From NCBI GenBank assembly GCA_900555725.1, contig USMD01000048.1, positions 1 through 14,580 on the forward strand: a stretch of DNA of 14,580 nt, in the 5' to 3' direction. Below the pieces are notes generated by a model, which was given only the letters and a program-made list of their open reading frames with translations, searched no databases and was not told the origin of the DNA. The DNA comes from an uncultured Garciella sp. Lineage in GTDB: Bacteria; Bacillota; Clostridia; Eubacteriales; Garciellaceae. Within the stretch, counting starts at the first letter, position 1; the number at the start of each line of letters is the position of its first letter. The translations under genes were made by a program, and so were the position numbers. Positions 1-7,471 of this stretch are shown in pieces.

Positions 1-36
1 CTGTCTCGTGGGCTCGGAGATGTGTATAAGAGACAG
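1..36. other. Sequencing adapter (Nextera Read-2 transposase sequence), not genomic
   Basis: Positions 3-36 match the Nextera Read-2 adapter, ending in the Tn5 mosaic end AGATGTGTATAAGAGACAG. Its reverse complement forms the other end of the contig. This is library-preparation sequence that was not trimmed before assembly, and genomic sequence starts at about position 37. Confidence 0.97.
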
Positions 37-123
37 CTTATAAAACTGACTATGTGGGAAACTAGGAAAGCTAGGAAAATATAAAACAAAATTTTTAAAA
101 TACATTATTTGGAATAATAGAAT

Positions 124-152
124 TTGACAAAAAACTAAATACAGAGTAAAAT
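124..152 (+). promoter_or_regulatory. Promoter of the tRNA-Arg / tadA / tRNA-Ser unit
   Basis: A consensus -35 box TTGACA lies at 124-129 and a -10 box TAAAAT at 147-152, separated by exactly 17 bases. Transcription would start near 159, just before the tRNA at 168. No terminator follows the tRNA, so the transcript probably runs on through tadA and the second tRNA. Confidence 0.8.
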
Positions 153-167
153 AAATAATAGTTTCAT

Positions 168-244
<77 letters not shown>

Positions 245-270
245 TTTTTTTATTTAAGTAGGTGCCTTTA

Positions 271-726
271 TTGAAGGAATTTATGAAACTAGCTCTACAT
301 GAGGCGAAAAAGGCCCATGAAAAAAAAGAAGTCCCAATAGGAGCTGTGATTGTAAAAAATGGACAAGTGATTGCAAGGGCCCATAATTTAAAAGAGACCA
401 AGAAAGATCCCACTGCCCATGCTGAGATTTTAGTGATCCAAGAAGCAGCAAGAACGTTAGAAACTTGGAGATTAGATGATTGTGAGCTTTATGTGACCAT
501 TGAGCCTTGTCCTATGTGTGCAGGGGCTATGGTACAATCCCGTATAAAGAAACTTATCATTGGAGCTATGGAGCCTAAATTTGGGGCAGCAGGTTCTATT
601 TTTAATATTGTAAGTCATCCTAAACTAAATCATAAAATAGAAGTGATACAAGGGATTATGGAAGAAGAATGTTCGCAACTTATGCAGGATTTTTTCCAAA
701 GACTAAGACAAAAAAGAAAAAAATAA
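271..726 (+). CDS. tadA: tRNA-specific adenosine deaminase TadA
   Basis: TadA converts adenosine 34 to inosine in tRNA-Arg(ACG), so that one tRNA reads CGU, CGC and CGA. The protein of about 151 residues carries the zinc deaminase signatures: H50-A-E52 (in PTAHAEI) and P79-C80-x2-C83 (in EPCPMCAG). The substrate-loop sequence ARAHNL is also typical, and the length is normal for a bacterial TadA. I place the start at the TTG at 271 because AGTAGGTG (257-264) lies at ribosome-binding distance and the resulting N-terminus, MKEFMKLALHEAKKA, fits the family. The in-frame GTG at 262 and ATG at 283 are alternatives. The gene lies 26 bases after tRNA-Arg and 4 bases before tRNA-Ser, so co-transcription is likely. 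Identification is secure; only the start is uncertain. Confidence 0.95.
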   Translation: MKEFMKLALHEAKKAHEKKEVPIGAVIVKNGQVIARAHNLKETKKDPTAHAEILVIQEAARTLETWRLDDCELYVTIEPCPMCAGAMVQSRIKKLIIGAMEPKFGAAGSIFNIVSHPKLNHKIEVIQGIMEEECSQLMQDFFQRLRQKRKK

Positions 727-730
727 TCAT

Positions 731-823
731 GGAGAGATGGCAGAGCCTGGTCGAATGCGCCTGACTCGAAATCAGGTAGGCTACTTTGTAGTCTCGAGGG
801 TTCGAATCCCTCTCTCTCCGCCA
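731..823 (+). tRNA. tRNA-Ser (anticodon CGA)
   Basis: This is a class II tRNA of 93 bases with a long variable arm. The acceptor arms are GGAGAGA (731-737) and TCTCTCC (813-819), with discriminator G820 and encoded CCA at 821-823. The anticodon stem CCTGA/TCAGG (760-764/772-776) encloses the loop CTCGAAA, giving anticodon CGA at 767-769 (reads UCG). The G73 discriminator and the long variable arm fit serine. It directly follows tadA. Confidence 0.96.
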
Positions 824-840
824 TATAAAGTAAAAGTAAA

Positions 841-872
841 GTGTTCTTAAAAAGAATGCTTTTTTTATTTTT
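841..872 (+). terminator. Rho-independent terminator after tRNA-Ser
   Basis: The arms GTGTTCTT (841-848) and AAGAATGC (852-859) pair across a 3-base AAA loop and are followed by a T-rich tract (860-872). It closes the tRNA-Arg/tadA/tRNA-Ser unit. Confidence 0.85.
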
Positions 873-936
873 AGAATAAAAAATACTTATAGGCTAAGTA
901 AAAATATAAATAATTTTAATTTCATTGTTCTATGCG

Positions 937-945
937 TGCTATGAT
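937..945 (+). promoter_or_regulatory. Probable extended -10 promoter of the rhodanese-to-ynj-like cluster
   Basis: TGCTATGAT at 937-945 is an extended -10 (TGn followed by TATGAT). A weak AT-rich -35 (around 916-922) lies 17-18 bases upstream. It sits after a terminator and about 48 bases before the first ATG of the cluster. An alternative -10, TATACT (945-950), overlaps it. Confidence 0.45.
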
Positions 946-992
946 ATACTTTCTTTGAATTAAATATGACATGTAAAAAAGAGGGGATTCTA

Positions 993-1352
993 ATGAAGAG
1001 GTATGGCAAGAGATCGGTTGTTTTCTTAGCCATTTTATTGACTTTTAGCATGGTAGTGGGGGGATGTTCTAGCAATACAACTGCAGGAGGTCACCTTCCA
1101 GAGCGAAAAATCTAAACTTTAAAGATCTATTAAATAGTGATGGCACTTTTTAAAAGCTCAGCGGAAATGCAAAAGGTATTTGAAGAAGCAGGTCTAAAGA
1201 AGGAAGACGAGATTGTTACCTATTGTACCTCAGGAATTCGTTCTGCCCATTTATCCTTAACTTTAAGAATGATGGGATATGAAAATGCTAGAAATTATGA
1301 TGCATCCTTCTATGAGTGGGCTGGAGATGAAACATTAGAACTTGAAAAATAG
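993..1352 (+). pseudogene. Broken rhodanese-domain lipoprotein (sulfurtransferase, YnjE-like role)
   Basis: The ATG at 993, preceded by GAGGGG, starts a lipoprotein signal peptide with a lipobox at VVGGC (Cys25). The frame then stops at 1113-1115. Further downstream the C-terminal half of a rhodanese domain is intact, with the active-site loop CTSGIRS (persulfide-carrying Cys) and the segment YENARNYDASFYEW, ending at 1352. The pieces join if one G is restored near 1099 (giving GHLPGAKNLNF) and one T is removed from the T5 run at 1147-1151 (giving DGTFKSSAEM). Even then the N-terminal half of the domain, with the usual DVR motif, is missing between the signal peptide and GHLPGA, so an internal deletion is also inferred. 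An intact version would be a membrane-anchored, extracytoplasmic sulfur carrier. The indels could be assembly errors, but the deletion is harder to explain that way. Confidence 0.75.
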
Positions 1353-1391
1353 AATTTCCTAAGACAATAATAATAGAAAACTAGATAGGAT

Positions 1392-1425
1392 AAGCCCTTT
1401 CTTCTCAGGAGGAAGGGCTTTAAAT
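1392..1425 (+). terminator. Stem-loop terminator after the rhodanese pseudogene
   Basis: The arms AAGCCCTTTC (1392-1401) and GGAAGGGCTT (1411-1420) form a 10-bp stem with one G-T pair around a 9-base loop, followed by TAAATTATAT. The T-tract is weak, so termination may be partial and let some transcript continue into the next gene. Confidence 0.6.
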
Positions 1426-1489
1426 TATATCTATAGAAATTATTTTACAGCTAACTTAATGGATGTGTATTGAAAGGAGAAAATAGTTT

Positions 1490-2203
1490 ATGAAAAGTTT
1501 AAAAAAATCCACTTGGGTGAAATTAGGAATCTTTATAACTTTTATTGCTATGTATGTTTTTATAAAGCCTGTTCAGAATACTATAAAACAAATTATCTTT
1601 TTGTTTAGCATGCTAAATGTAGAGGCTATAAAGGGATACATTCTTTCCTTTGGAATTTGGGCCCCGATTATTTCCTTTTTCCTTATGGTATTTCAATCCT
1701 TAGCAGCGCCTTTACCTGCTTTTTTAATCACCTTTGCTAATGCGGCTTTATTTGGTTGGATAAAGGGGGCCTTTCTTTCCTGGAGTAGTTCTATGGCAGG
1801 AGCAGCTCTATGCTTTTTTATTGCTAAGTTTTATGGAAGGAATACAGTAGAAAAACTCACTAGCAAATTTGCCTTGGAAAATGTCGATGAGTTTTTTGAA
1901 AAGTATGGGAAATATGCAATTTTAGTTGCTAGGCTGCTTCCCTTTATATCCTTTGATATTATAAGTTATGCCGCAGGACTAACTTCTATGAATTTTTGGC
2001 CCTTTTTTATTGCAACAGGTTTAGGACAACTACCAGCAACCATTATCTATTCTTATGTGGGAGGAATGTTAACTGGTGGAGTCCAAAAGTTTGTAAATGG
2101 ACTTTTGATTTTATTTGCCTTTAGCATTTTAGCCTTTGCCCTTAAGAAAATATGGAATGAAAAAGACAAAGATCAAAAGGGGATCCATCATGAAAATGAA
2201 TAA
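1490..2203 (+). CDS. TVP38/TMEM64 (VTT domain) family membrane protein, YdjX-like
   Basis: This 237-residue integral membrane protein is preceded by AAAGGAG at good distance. A signal-anchor helix (about 12-28) is followed by the VTT domain (about 55-215), with hydrophobic segments near 56-90, 93-113, 143-163, 168-192 and 203-220. The conserved motif is VARLLPFISFDIISYAAGL (about 146-164), followed by the helix bearing GLGQLPATIIYSYVGG. DedA/TVP38 proteins have re-entrant loops and several are implicated in lipid scrambling or small-ion transport, but no substrate can be assigned here. It overlaps the following Fe-S protein gene by 14 bases, which suggests coupled translation. E. coli has two such genes (ydjX, ydjZ) flanking an Fe-S protein gene, and the same arrangement is seen here. 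Family assignment is strong; the role is unknown. Confidence 0.88.
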   Translation: MKSLKKSTWVKLGIFITFIAMYVFIKPVQNTIKQIIFLFSMLNVEAIKGYILSFGIWAPIISFFLMVFQSLAAPLPAFLITFANAALFGWIKGAFLSWSSSMAGAALCFFIAKFYGRNTVEKLTSKFALENVDEFFEKYGKYAILVARLLPFISFDIISYAAGLTSMNFWPFFIATGLGQLPATIIYSYVGGMLTGGVQKFVNGLLILFAFSILAFALKKIWNEKDKDQKGIHHENE

Positions 2204-3164
2204 AGAAACACAGGATCAAATTCATAAACAGGCTGAGAAGTGTACGGAATGTGGACTTTGTATGAAGACCTCTCCTATGCTAAAGGAGTTTTGCACCTCT
2301 CCTAAAAAGATTCCTTCTACTCCTGCTAATTTTCATCAAGAGCTTAGTTTTTCTAAACTTTTTAGAACCTCTATAAAGGGATTAGGGAAAGAAGGGGTAA
2401 AAAGAGTCTTCTTTCCAGGATGTAGCCTTATGGCTTATAGCCCTGAAATTGTCCTAAAAACCTATGATTATTTAAGAGGAAAACTTCCCGGTATAGGGAT
2501 TATGATGGGTTGTTGTGGAAAACCTACCCGGGCCATGGGAGATAAAAAAGCTTTTCAAAGACGCTACCATACCTTGCAACAAGAATTTATAAAAAATAAA
2601 GTAGATGAAGTGATTGTAGCCTGCTCCAACTGTTTTATCACCATTGGGGGAAATAGCCCCCAAATCAAAATAAGATCTCTATGGGATGTCATTGCCCAAG
2701 TGGGAATTCCAGAGGAGAAAAAAGACATAGGAAAATCCTGCCCTATAAAATTTGCCCTACATGATCCTTGTCCCACTCGAAAAGAGACCTCTATCCATGA
2801 TTCCGTAAGAAAGATTATAGGTAAGCTGGGTTTTACGATAGAAGAAATGAAATACTCTAGGGAAAAGACTCTTTGCTGTGGGGCTGGAGGGATGCTAGGG
2901 GGGACCAATCCAAGCTTAGCCATTGTCCAAATGAAAAAGAGGGCGAATCAGGCTCAGTCGGATTATATGCTTTCCTATTGTGAAGAATGTGTATCTTCTA
3001 TGAAAATAGGTGGAAAAAAGGCTATTCATATTTTAGATCTTCTCTTTGATGACCCTAAGAATTTCAAAACTCCCTTTGATCAAGCAAATCAGTCTACCCT
3101 TCAAAGATGGGGCAATCGTTATAGGGGGAAAAGAAAGATAGAGCATAGAGGTGAGATCCTATGA
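2190..3164 (+). CDS. Fe-S binding oxidoreductase subunit with two CCG domains (HdrD/GlpC/LutA-like)
   Basis: This 324-residue soluble protein starts at the ATG at 2190 (AAAGGGG just upstream). An in-frame upstream start at 2136 would extend far into the VTT gene and has no ribosome site. An N-terminal cluster motif C18-x2-C21-x2-C24 with C35 resembles a single [4Fe-4S] ferredoxin site. Two cysteine-rich CCG domains follow: C78, C108-C109-G, C145-x2-C148; and C194, C229-C230-G, C264-x2-C267. In heterodisulfide reductase HdrB/HdrD, such domains hold noncubane [4Fe-4S] clusters that handle disulfides or transfer electrons. No FAD or transmembrane segment is seen, so it needs a partner; the adjacent VTT membrane proteins and the extracytoplasmic rhodanese are candidates by context only. 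It overlaps the upstream gene, and the next ATG overlaps its stop (ATGA at 3161-3164), so it is mid-operon. Confidence 0.88.
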   Translation: MKMNKETQDQIHKQAEKCTECGLCMKTSPMLKEFCTSPKKIPSTPANFHQELSFSKLFRTSIKGLGKEGVKRVFFPGCSLMAYSPEIVLKTYDYLRGKLPGIGIMMGCCGKPTRAMGDKKAFQRRYHTLQQEFIKNKVDEVIVACSNCFITIGGNSPQIKIRSLWDVIAQVGIPEEKKDIGKSCPIKFALHDPCPTRKETSIHDSVRKIIGKLGFTIEEMKYSREKTLCCGAGGMLGGTNPSLAIVQMKKRANQAQSDYMLSYCEECVSSMKIGGKKAIHILDLLFDDPKNFKTPFDQANQSTLQRWGNRYRGKRKIEHRGEIL

Positions 3165-3341
3165 GAGAAAAAGGATTTAAATTCCTCTGAGGAAATAAAG
3201 GAGTATATTCAGTCCTTTGGGATATGGGCGCCAATCATTTGTATATTAGTCTTTACCTTTGTGACCATTACCTTTAAAAACACAAAGAAAATTTTTATAG
3301 GAAAATCCTCAGAAAATAAAATGATTTACCCGTTATGCTAA
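3161..3341 (+). pseudogene. Truncated, frameshifted second TVP38/TMEM64 protein (YdjZ-like remnant)
   Basis: An ATG at 3161 overlaps the stop of the Fe-S gene in the ATGA style of an operon, but its frame ends after nine codons. Removing one A from the A5 run at 3168-3172 gives MREKDLNSSEEIKEYIQSFG, which continues as IWAPIICILVFTFVTITF. This closely resembles the start of the VTT domain of the intact neighbour, which has YILSFGIWAPII. After ITF the sequence jumps to a lysine-rich, tail-like stretch (KNTKKIFIGKSSENK) and stops at 3339-3341. Most of the VTT domain is therefore missing, and an internal deletion plus a frameshift is the simplest reading. A copy of a repeat also found at the right end of the window begins at the end of this remnant. 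Confidence 0.7.
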
Positions 3342-3348
3342 TTTAACC
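3321..3348 (+). repeat. Dispersed repeat copy related to the ends of the 14139-14333 element
   Basis: The core CCCGTTATGCTAATTTAAC, starting at 3329, resembles CCCGTTGTGCCAGTTAAAT read on the minus strand from 14308-14326, and also the left end of the same element near 14149-14160 (TTGTGCTAGTT). It lies at the broken end of the VTT pseudogene and may be the scar of an element that took part in the deletion. Confidence 0.4.
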
Positions 3349-3389
3349 AACACAACAGATTCATTGATATGATAGAAAAGGAGAAACTT

Positions 3390-4649
3390 ATGAAGAAAAG
3401 TTTATTATGCATAGGAATGATACTATTTATTATGATAGCTTTCATAGGGTGTGGCGCATCTGAAGAAACAGATACTAAGTCCTTAGAGCAAGAAAATGCC
3501 CAGTCCCTTTTAGAGGAAGATTGGGATAGCATTGTTTCTAAAAGTAAGGGACAAACGGTTAACCTACATATGTGGGGAGGAGATCCATCGGTCAATGAAT
3601 ATTTAGATAGCTGGGTAGCTCCTAGATTAAAGGAAGAGTATAACATTACCCTAAATAGGGTGCCCCTTACCGATGCTAAGGATATGATCAATAAGCTTCT
3701 TACAGAAAAAGAAGTAGGAAAAGAGGAAGGCTCTATGGATCTTATGTGGATCAACGGAGAAAATTTTAGGGATGCAAAGGATAATGATTTATTATGGGCA
3801 CCTTTTTTAGAAAAGCTTCCTAATTATCAAAAGTATGTAGATAAACAGGTTCAAGATATGAAGTACGATTTTGGAGAGGATACTAAAGGGCTAGAGGCCC
3901 CCTGGGGAAGAGCCCAATTTGTCTTAATTTATGATGAATCAAAGGTAAAAAACCCACCAAAATCTATAGAGGAATTAAAAAAATGGGTTAAAGAAAATCC
4001 AGGGAAATTCACTTATCCTGCTCCTCCAGATTTTACAGGAAGTGCCTTTATACGCCATGTACTTTATGAAACTACAGGAGGATATGAAAAATATATGGAT
4101 GTAATGAAAGAGGAAGAGTTTAAAAAGGCTGCCCAGCCTATGTGGCAGTATTTAAATTCCATTGAGCCTTATTTATGGAGAGAAGGAAAAACCTATCCTG
4201 AAAGCAGTAGCAAGCTAGATCAGCTCTTTGGAAGCTCAGAAGTGTGGATGACTATGTCCTATACCCCTTCCCATGCAGCAAATAAAATAAAATCAGGAGA
4301 ATTTCCACATACTGCAAAAAGTTTTCTGCTAGAATAAGGTACTCTAGCGAATACCCATTATTTAAATATTCCCTATAATGCTATCAATAAGGCAGGGGCT
4401 TTAGTAACCATCAATTTTCTACTTTCCCCTGAGGCACAAATCGAAAAGTATAAACCAGAGTCTTGGGGAGATGGGCTTGTTATTTCACCGGATAAAATGT
4501 CGCCAGAGCAGCAAGAAAAATTAGAACTTATTGATAGAGGAGAGGCGAGTCTCTCTTCTGAAGAATTACAAAGTAAAAGCATTCCTGAAATTCCTGCTGT
4601 TTATGTGGATTGGATAGAGGAAGGGTGGATGGAAAATGTGGCGAAATAA
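3390..4649 (+). pseudogene. YnjB-like ABC transporter substrate-binding lipoprotein, interrupted by an in-frame TAA
   Basis: The ATG at 3390 follows AAAGGAG and starts a lipoprotein signal peptide (lipobox FIGC, Cys21). The mature part resembles the E. coli YnjB family of solute-binding proteins, with LHMWGGDPSVNEYLDSWVAP near its start. The frame stops at a TAA (4335-4337) after 315 codons. It continues in the same frame without further stops for 103 more codons to the TAA at 4647-4649, including the family-like segment GTLANTHYLNIPYNA and then NFLLSPEAQIEKY. The tail overlaps the permease start at 4636 by 14 bases, as expected for an intact operon gene. A single change such as AAA or GAA to TAA explains it. 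Alternatives are a sequencing error or stop-codon read-through. The truncated product would lack the C-terminal part of the binding fold and is probably inactive. Confidence 0.8.
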
Positions 4650-5520
4650 AAAGTCACTTTTTCTCATTTTACCGGCTCTTATGGTTACCACAGTGTTATT
4701 TTTTGGTGGGCTATGGGAAGGATTTGTGCAAAGTATTAGCATTCATGGTCCAACTCAAGAAGGAAAGTTTACCCTAGAGTATTATAAAGATATTTTATCT
4801 TCCTTAGACTTTTGGTATTATTTATTTTTTACTTTAAGAATTGCCTTTATTACAACAGTTCTTTGTACCATGGTTTCTATCATTGTTTTATATCTTCTCT
4901 TTTGGATGAGAAGCTATGGCAGTAGTTTAGAAGGATGGGCAAAGAAGTTTTTTGAAATCCCTATGCTATTTCCCTATGTAGTGGCAGCCTATATGATTTT
5001 CCTTATTTTTTCACCTAGTGGATGGCTATCCAGAATATTATACAATCTAGGAATGATTGATGCCATGGAACAATTTCCTATTTTAGTGAATGATTCCTTT
5101 GGATGGGGAATTATTTTGGCCTATGTATGGAAAATGAGTCCCTTTATGGTAGTGATGCTCTACCCCCTTTTACTAAAGATAGAAAAAAATTGGCTGGATG
5201 TAGGCAGAGTGCTGGGGGCAAGTAAGATAGCATTTTTCAAGGAAGTGGTCTTTCCTATGTTAGTAGATCCTTTAAAAATAATCATCTTTATTGTATTTTC
5301 CTATAGTTTGCTAGACTATGAAATTCCTTATATGTTAGGGGTTACATATCCTAAAACCCTCTCTGTAGCCAGTTATCAATTGTATATGAATGGAGCTTTA
5401 TCGGATCGCTCTAAGGCATTGGCCATTTATATTCTTTCTACCATGTTGGTAGTACTACATGGCATTGTATTTTATTTTGTTACAAAGAAAAATAGGGGAA
5501 GAAAGAGGCAAAAAATATGA
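4636..5520 (+). CDS. ABC transporter permease, YnjC N-terminal-half-like
   Basis: This 294-residue inner-membrane protein has about six hydrophobic segments (near 8-28, 62-92, 108-128, 156-180, 212-235 and 262-284). The permease EAA-type loop is NWLDVGRVLGASKIAFFKEV (185-204), followed by VFP, through which it would contact the ATPase. Its ATG lies inside the last codons of the binding-protein gene, and it shares ATGA with the next permease, so the three are translationally coupled. E. coli YnjC is one chain of two fused permease units; here the two halves are separate genes. The substrate is unknown, though related binding proteins fall in the spermidine/thiamine/iron (PotD/ThiB/AfuA) class. 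Nothing in the sequence is broken. Confidence 0.88.
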   Translation: MWRNKKSLFLILPALMVTTVLFFGGLWEGFVQSISIHGPTQEGKFTLEYYKDILSSLDFWYYLFFTLRIAFITTVLCTMVSIIVLYLLFWMRSYGSSLEGWAKKFFEIPMLFPYVVAAYMIFLIFSPSGWLSRILYNLGMIDAMEQFPILVNDSFGWGIILAYVWKMSPFMVVMLYPLLLKIEKNWLDVGRVLGASKIAFFKEVVFPMLVDPLKIIIFIVFSYSLLDYEIPYMLGVTYPKTLSVASYQLYMNGALSDRSKALAIYILSTMLVVLHGIVFYFVTKKNRGRKRQKI

Positions 5521-6308
5521 AAGAAAATTGGACAAAAGGATGGTCGTTTATTATTATAGTAGGGGTGCTCTTTTTAGCAGTGGTGCCTATTGCCTTTTTA
5601 ATATTTATGAGCTTTTCCCAGGGTTGGATCTTCCCGGAGGTGCTTCCAAGGTCCTTTGGTCTAAGAGCTTGGGAGTATATATTTAGCAGTCATTCTAAAA
5701 CAGGAGAAGCGATTTTAAATAGTCTTTACATTTCTATATGGGTTACATTGATTAACCTTATTTTAGCCCTTCCTGCAGGGGATGCCTTGGGAAGATATGA
5801 ATTCAAGGGAAAGAGGATTCTAGAATTTATTTTACTTATGCCCATTGTCATTCCCCCTATTGTGGTGTTGATGGGAATGCATAAAACTTATATGATTCTG
5901 GGGCTTACCGAATCCTTTTCTGGAGTAATCCTTTCTCATATTATGCCCACTCTTCCTTATATGATTCGTTCTATGACTATAAGTTTTCAACATCTAGGAT
6001 TTCTATGGGAAGACCAAGCAAGAATGTTAGGAGCAGGTAAATTAAAAGCATTTATCTATGTTCTTTTGCCCTTTCTTTTACCAGGGATGATAACAGGAGC
6101 TACCATGACCATTTTGATTTCCTTTAGTCAATATATTATTACCTTATTGATTGGTGGAGGACAAATTCTTACCCTGTCGGTACCAATGCTTCCCTATATT
6201 AATGGAGGAGACCAAGCAATCGGAGCAGCCTACTCTATTTTATTTGCCACTACGGCTATTTTTGCTTTGCTGATATTGGATAGATTTTTAAAGCAATATT
6301 ATAAGTAA
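5517..6308 (+). CDS. ABC transporter permease, YnjC C-terminal-half-like
   Basis: This 263-residue permease starts in the ATGA overlap with the upstream gene. Six membrane segments are visible (about 9-31, 68-90, 101-121, 135-155, 180-208 and 232-255). The coupling loop is LWEDQARMLGAGKLKAFIYV (163-182), followed by LLP, a BPD_transp_1-type EAA motif. It would pair with the preceding permease as a heterodimer through which the solute passes into the cell. The gap to the ATPase start (6347) is short, and no terminator is seen. Length and motifs are normal for the family. The solute cannot be inferred from the sequence. Confidence 0.88.
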   Translation: MKENWTKGWSFIIIVGVLFLAVVPIAFLIFMSFSQGWIFPEVLPRSFGLRAWEYIFSSHSKTGEAILNSLYISIWVTLINLILALPAGDALGRYEFKGKRILEFILLMPIVIPPIVVLMGMHKTYMILGLTESFSGVILSHIMPTLPYMIRSMTISFQHLGFLWEDQARMLGAGKLKAFIYVLLPFLLPGMITGATMTILISFSQYIITLLIGGGQILTLSVPMLPYINGGDQAIGAAYSILFATTAIFALLILDRFLKQYYK

Positions 6309-6346
6309 AAAATAATGATCTTACGATGAAACAAAGGATGAAAAAG

Positions 6347-7387
6347 ATGAAACAAATTACCATAAAAGATTTAGAGAAGTCCTATGGATCCTTTACCCTA
6401 AGGGTAAAGGAATTAGAAATAAAAAAGAGAGAGTTTTTTGGACTAATTGGTCCCTCAGGATGTGGAAAAACCACTTTGTTAAGGGTGATTGCAGGGCTGG
6501 AACCCAATAAAAAAGGAAAAATCTATTTAGATCATGAAGACATTACCTATGTTCCTACGGAAAAGAGAAATATAGGAATGGTTTTTCAAAACCCTTTACT
6601 ATTTCCCCATATGACGGTAGAGCAAAATATTGAATTTGGCCTAAAAATGCAAAAAATGCCTAAGGCTCAGCGAGAGGAAAGGGTAAGAAGTATTTTACAG
6701 TCTGTAGGACTTTCTGGCTTTGAGAATCGATATCCCTTCCAGCTAAGTGGAGGACAACAACAACGAATTGCCATTGCTAGGGCCCTAGTATGTAAGCCCT
6801 CCATTCTTTTCATGGATGAACCCTTTAGTGCCTTAGACCCTTCCCTGCGGGAAGAAATGCGAGAGTTTATATTAAAGATTCATAAAAGCTATCATATTAC
6901 TATTGTTTTTGTTACCCATGATCGCCAAGAAGCCTTTACTCTATTTGATAGAATGGCTGTGGTAAAGGAAGGAAAAATCCTTCAAGTGGGCTGTCCAAGG
7001 GAAATCTATGAAAAGCCAAAACACGTCTTTGTGGCAGATTTTCTAGGAAACAAAAATATATTCCAGGGAAAAGTGCAAGACTTTTATTTTCTCTCAGGCA
7101 ATTTAAAATTTCCTATATCCCATCAAGAAATAGAGAAAAAAGAAGGTTATTTAATGTTAAGGTCTGAATGCATTCAAATAGAAAAAATAAAAGAAAACAA
7201 AATAGATCAAGATTCCCATTGGATAGCAACTGTAGAAGATTATCATTTTCACCAAGGATTTACCTCCCTCATGGTAAGGCTTAAAAATGTTTTATTTTAT
7301 GCTATGCTGCCAAGTTCTAAGGAAAAGTACGATTTGGGAGAAAAGGTGATTCTTCATTATGATCCAAAGGACGTTTGGTTGATATAG
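6347..7387 (+). CDS. ABC transporter ATP-binding protein, YnjD/PotA-like with C-terminal TOBE-like domain
   Basis: This is the energising subunit of the importer encoded by the two upstream permeases. From the chosen start it has 346 residues: Walker A GPSGCGKT (35-42), Q-loop Q81, signature LSGGQ (133-137), Walker B ILFMDEP with catalytic E158, D-loop SALD, and switch H191. All catalytic residues are present. The nucleotide-binding domain ends near 235 and is followed by about 110 residues of beta-rich, TOBE-like sequence, as in PotA/CysA-type ATPases; E. coli YnjD is shorter and lacks this tail, so the match to YnjD rests on context. I chose the ATG at 6347 because AAAGGA (6333-6338) lies 8 bases upstream; the in-frame ATG at 6326 has no ribosome site. 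Confidence 0.92.
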   Translation: MKQITIKDLEKSYGSFTLRVKELEIKKREFFGLIGPSGCGKTTLLRVIAGLEPNKKGKIYLDHEDITYVPTEKRNIGMVFQNPLLFPHMTVEQNIEFGLKMQKMPKAQREERVRSILQSVGLSGFENRYPFQLSGGQQQRIAIARALVCKPSILFMDEPFSALDPSLREEMREFILKIHKSYHITIVFVTHDRQEAFTLFDRMAVVKEGKILQVGCPREIYEKPKHVFVADFLGNKNIFQGKVQDFYFLSGNLKFPISHQEIEKKEGYLMLRSECIQIEKIKENKIDQDSHWIATVEDYHFHQGFTSLMVRLKNVLFYAMLPSSKEKYDLGEKVILHYDPKDVWLI

Positions 7388-7410
7388 TTAGATGCAGCTA
7401 AATTATTTAG

Positions 7411-7448
7411 GGAAGATATTTAATAAAGTAGCGCCAGAAATATCTTCC
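7411..7448 (+). promoter_or_regulatory. Intercistronic stem-loop without T-tract
   Basis: GGAAGATATTT (7411-7421) and AAATATCTTCC (7438-7448) are perfectly complementary (11 bp) around a 16-base loop. It fills the 84-base gap between the ATPase gene and the phosphatidyltransferase gene and ends about 23 bases before the next ATG. There is no T-tract, so it is more likely a processing or stability element, or a site that tunes downstream expression, than a terminator. Confidence 0.5.
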
Positions 7449-7471
7449 TATAACCACTAGGAGGAAATACT

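Noticed and set aside
1..36. Terminal inverted repeats (1-36 and 14546-14580) suggesting a 14.6-kb transposon
   Set aside because: Both are known library adapter sequence containing the Tn5 mosaic end, not genomic repeats.
872..936. Possible riboswitch or SRP RNA after tRNA-Ser
   Set aside because: No conserved SRP core, no recognisable aptamer motif, and the stretch is simple AT-rich sequence.
1137..1352. A free-standing 71-residue rhodanese starting at a GTG
   Set aside because: No ribosome binding site, and the product would begin in mid-domain; the upstream sequence continues the rhodanese in another frame, so it is treated as part of a pseudogene.
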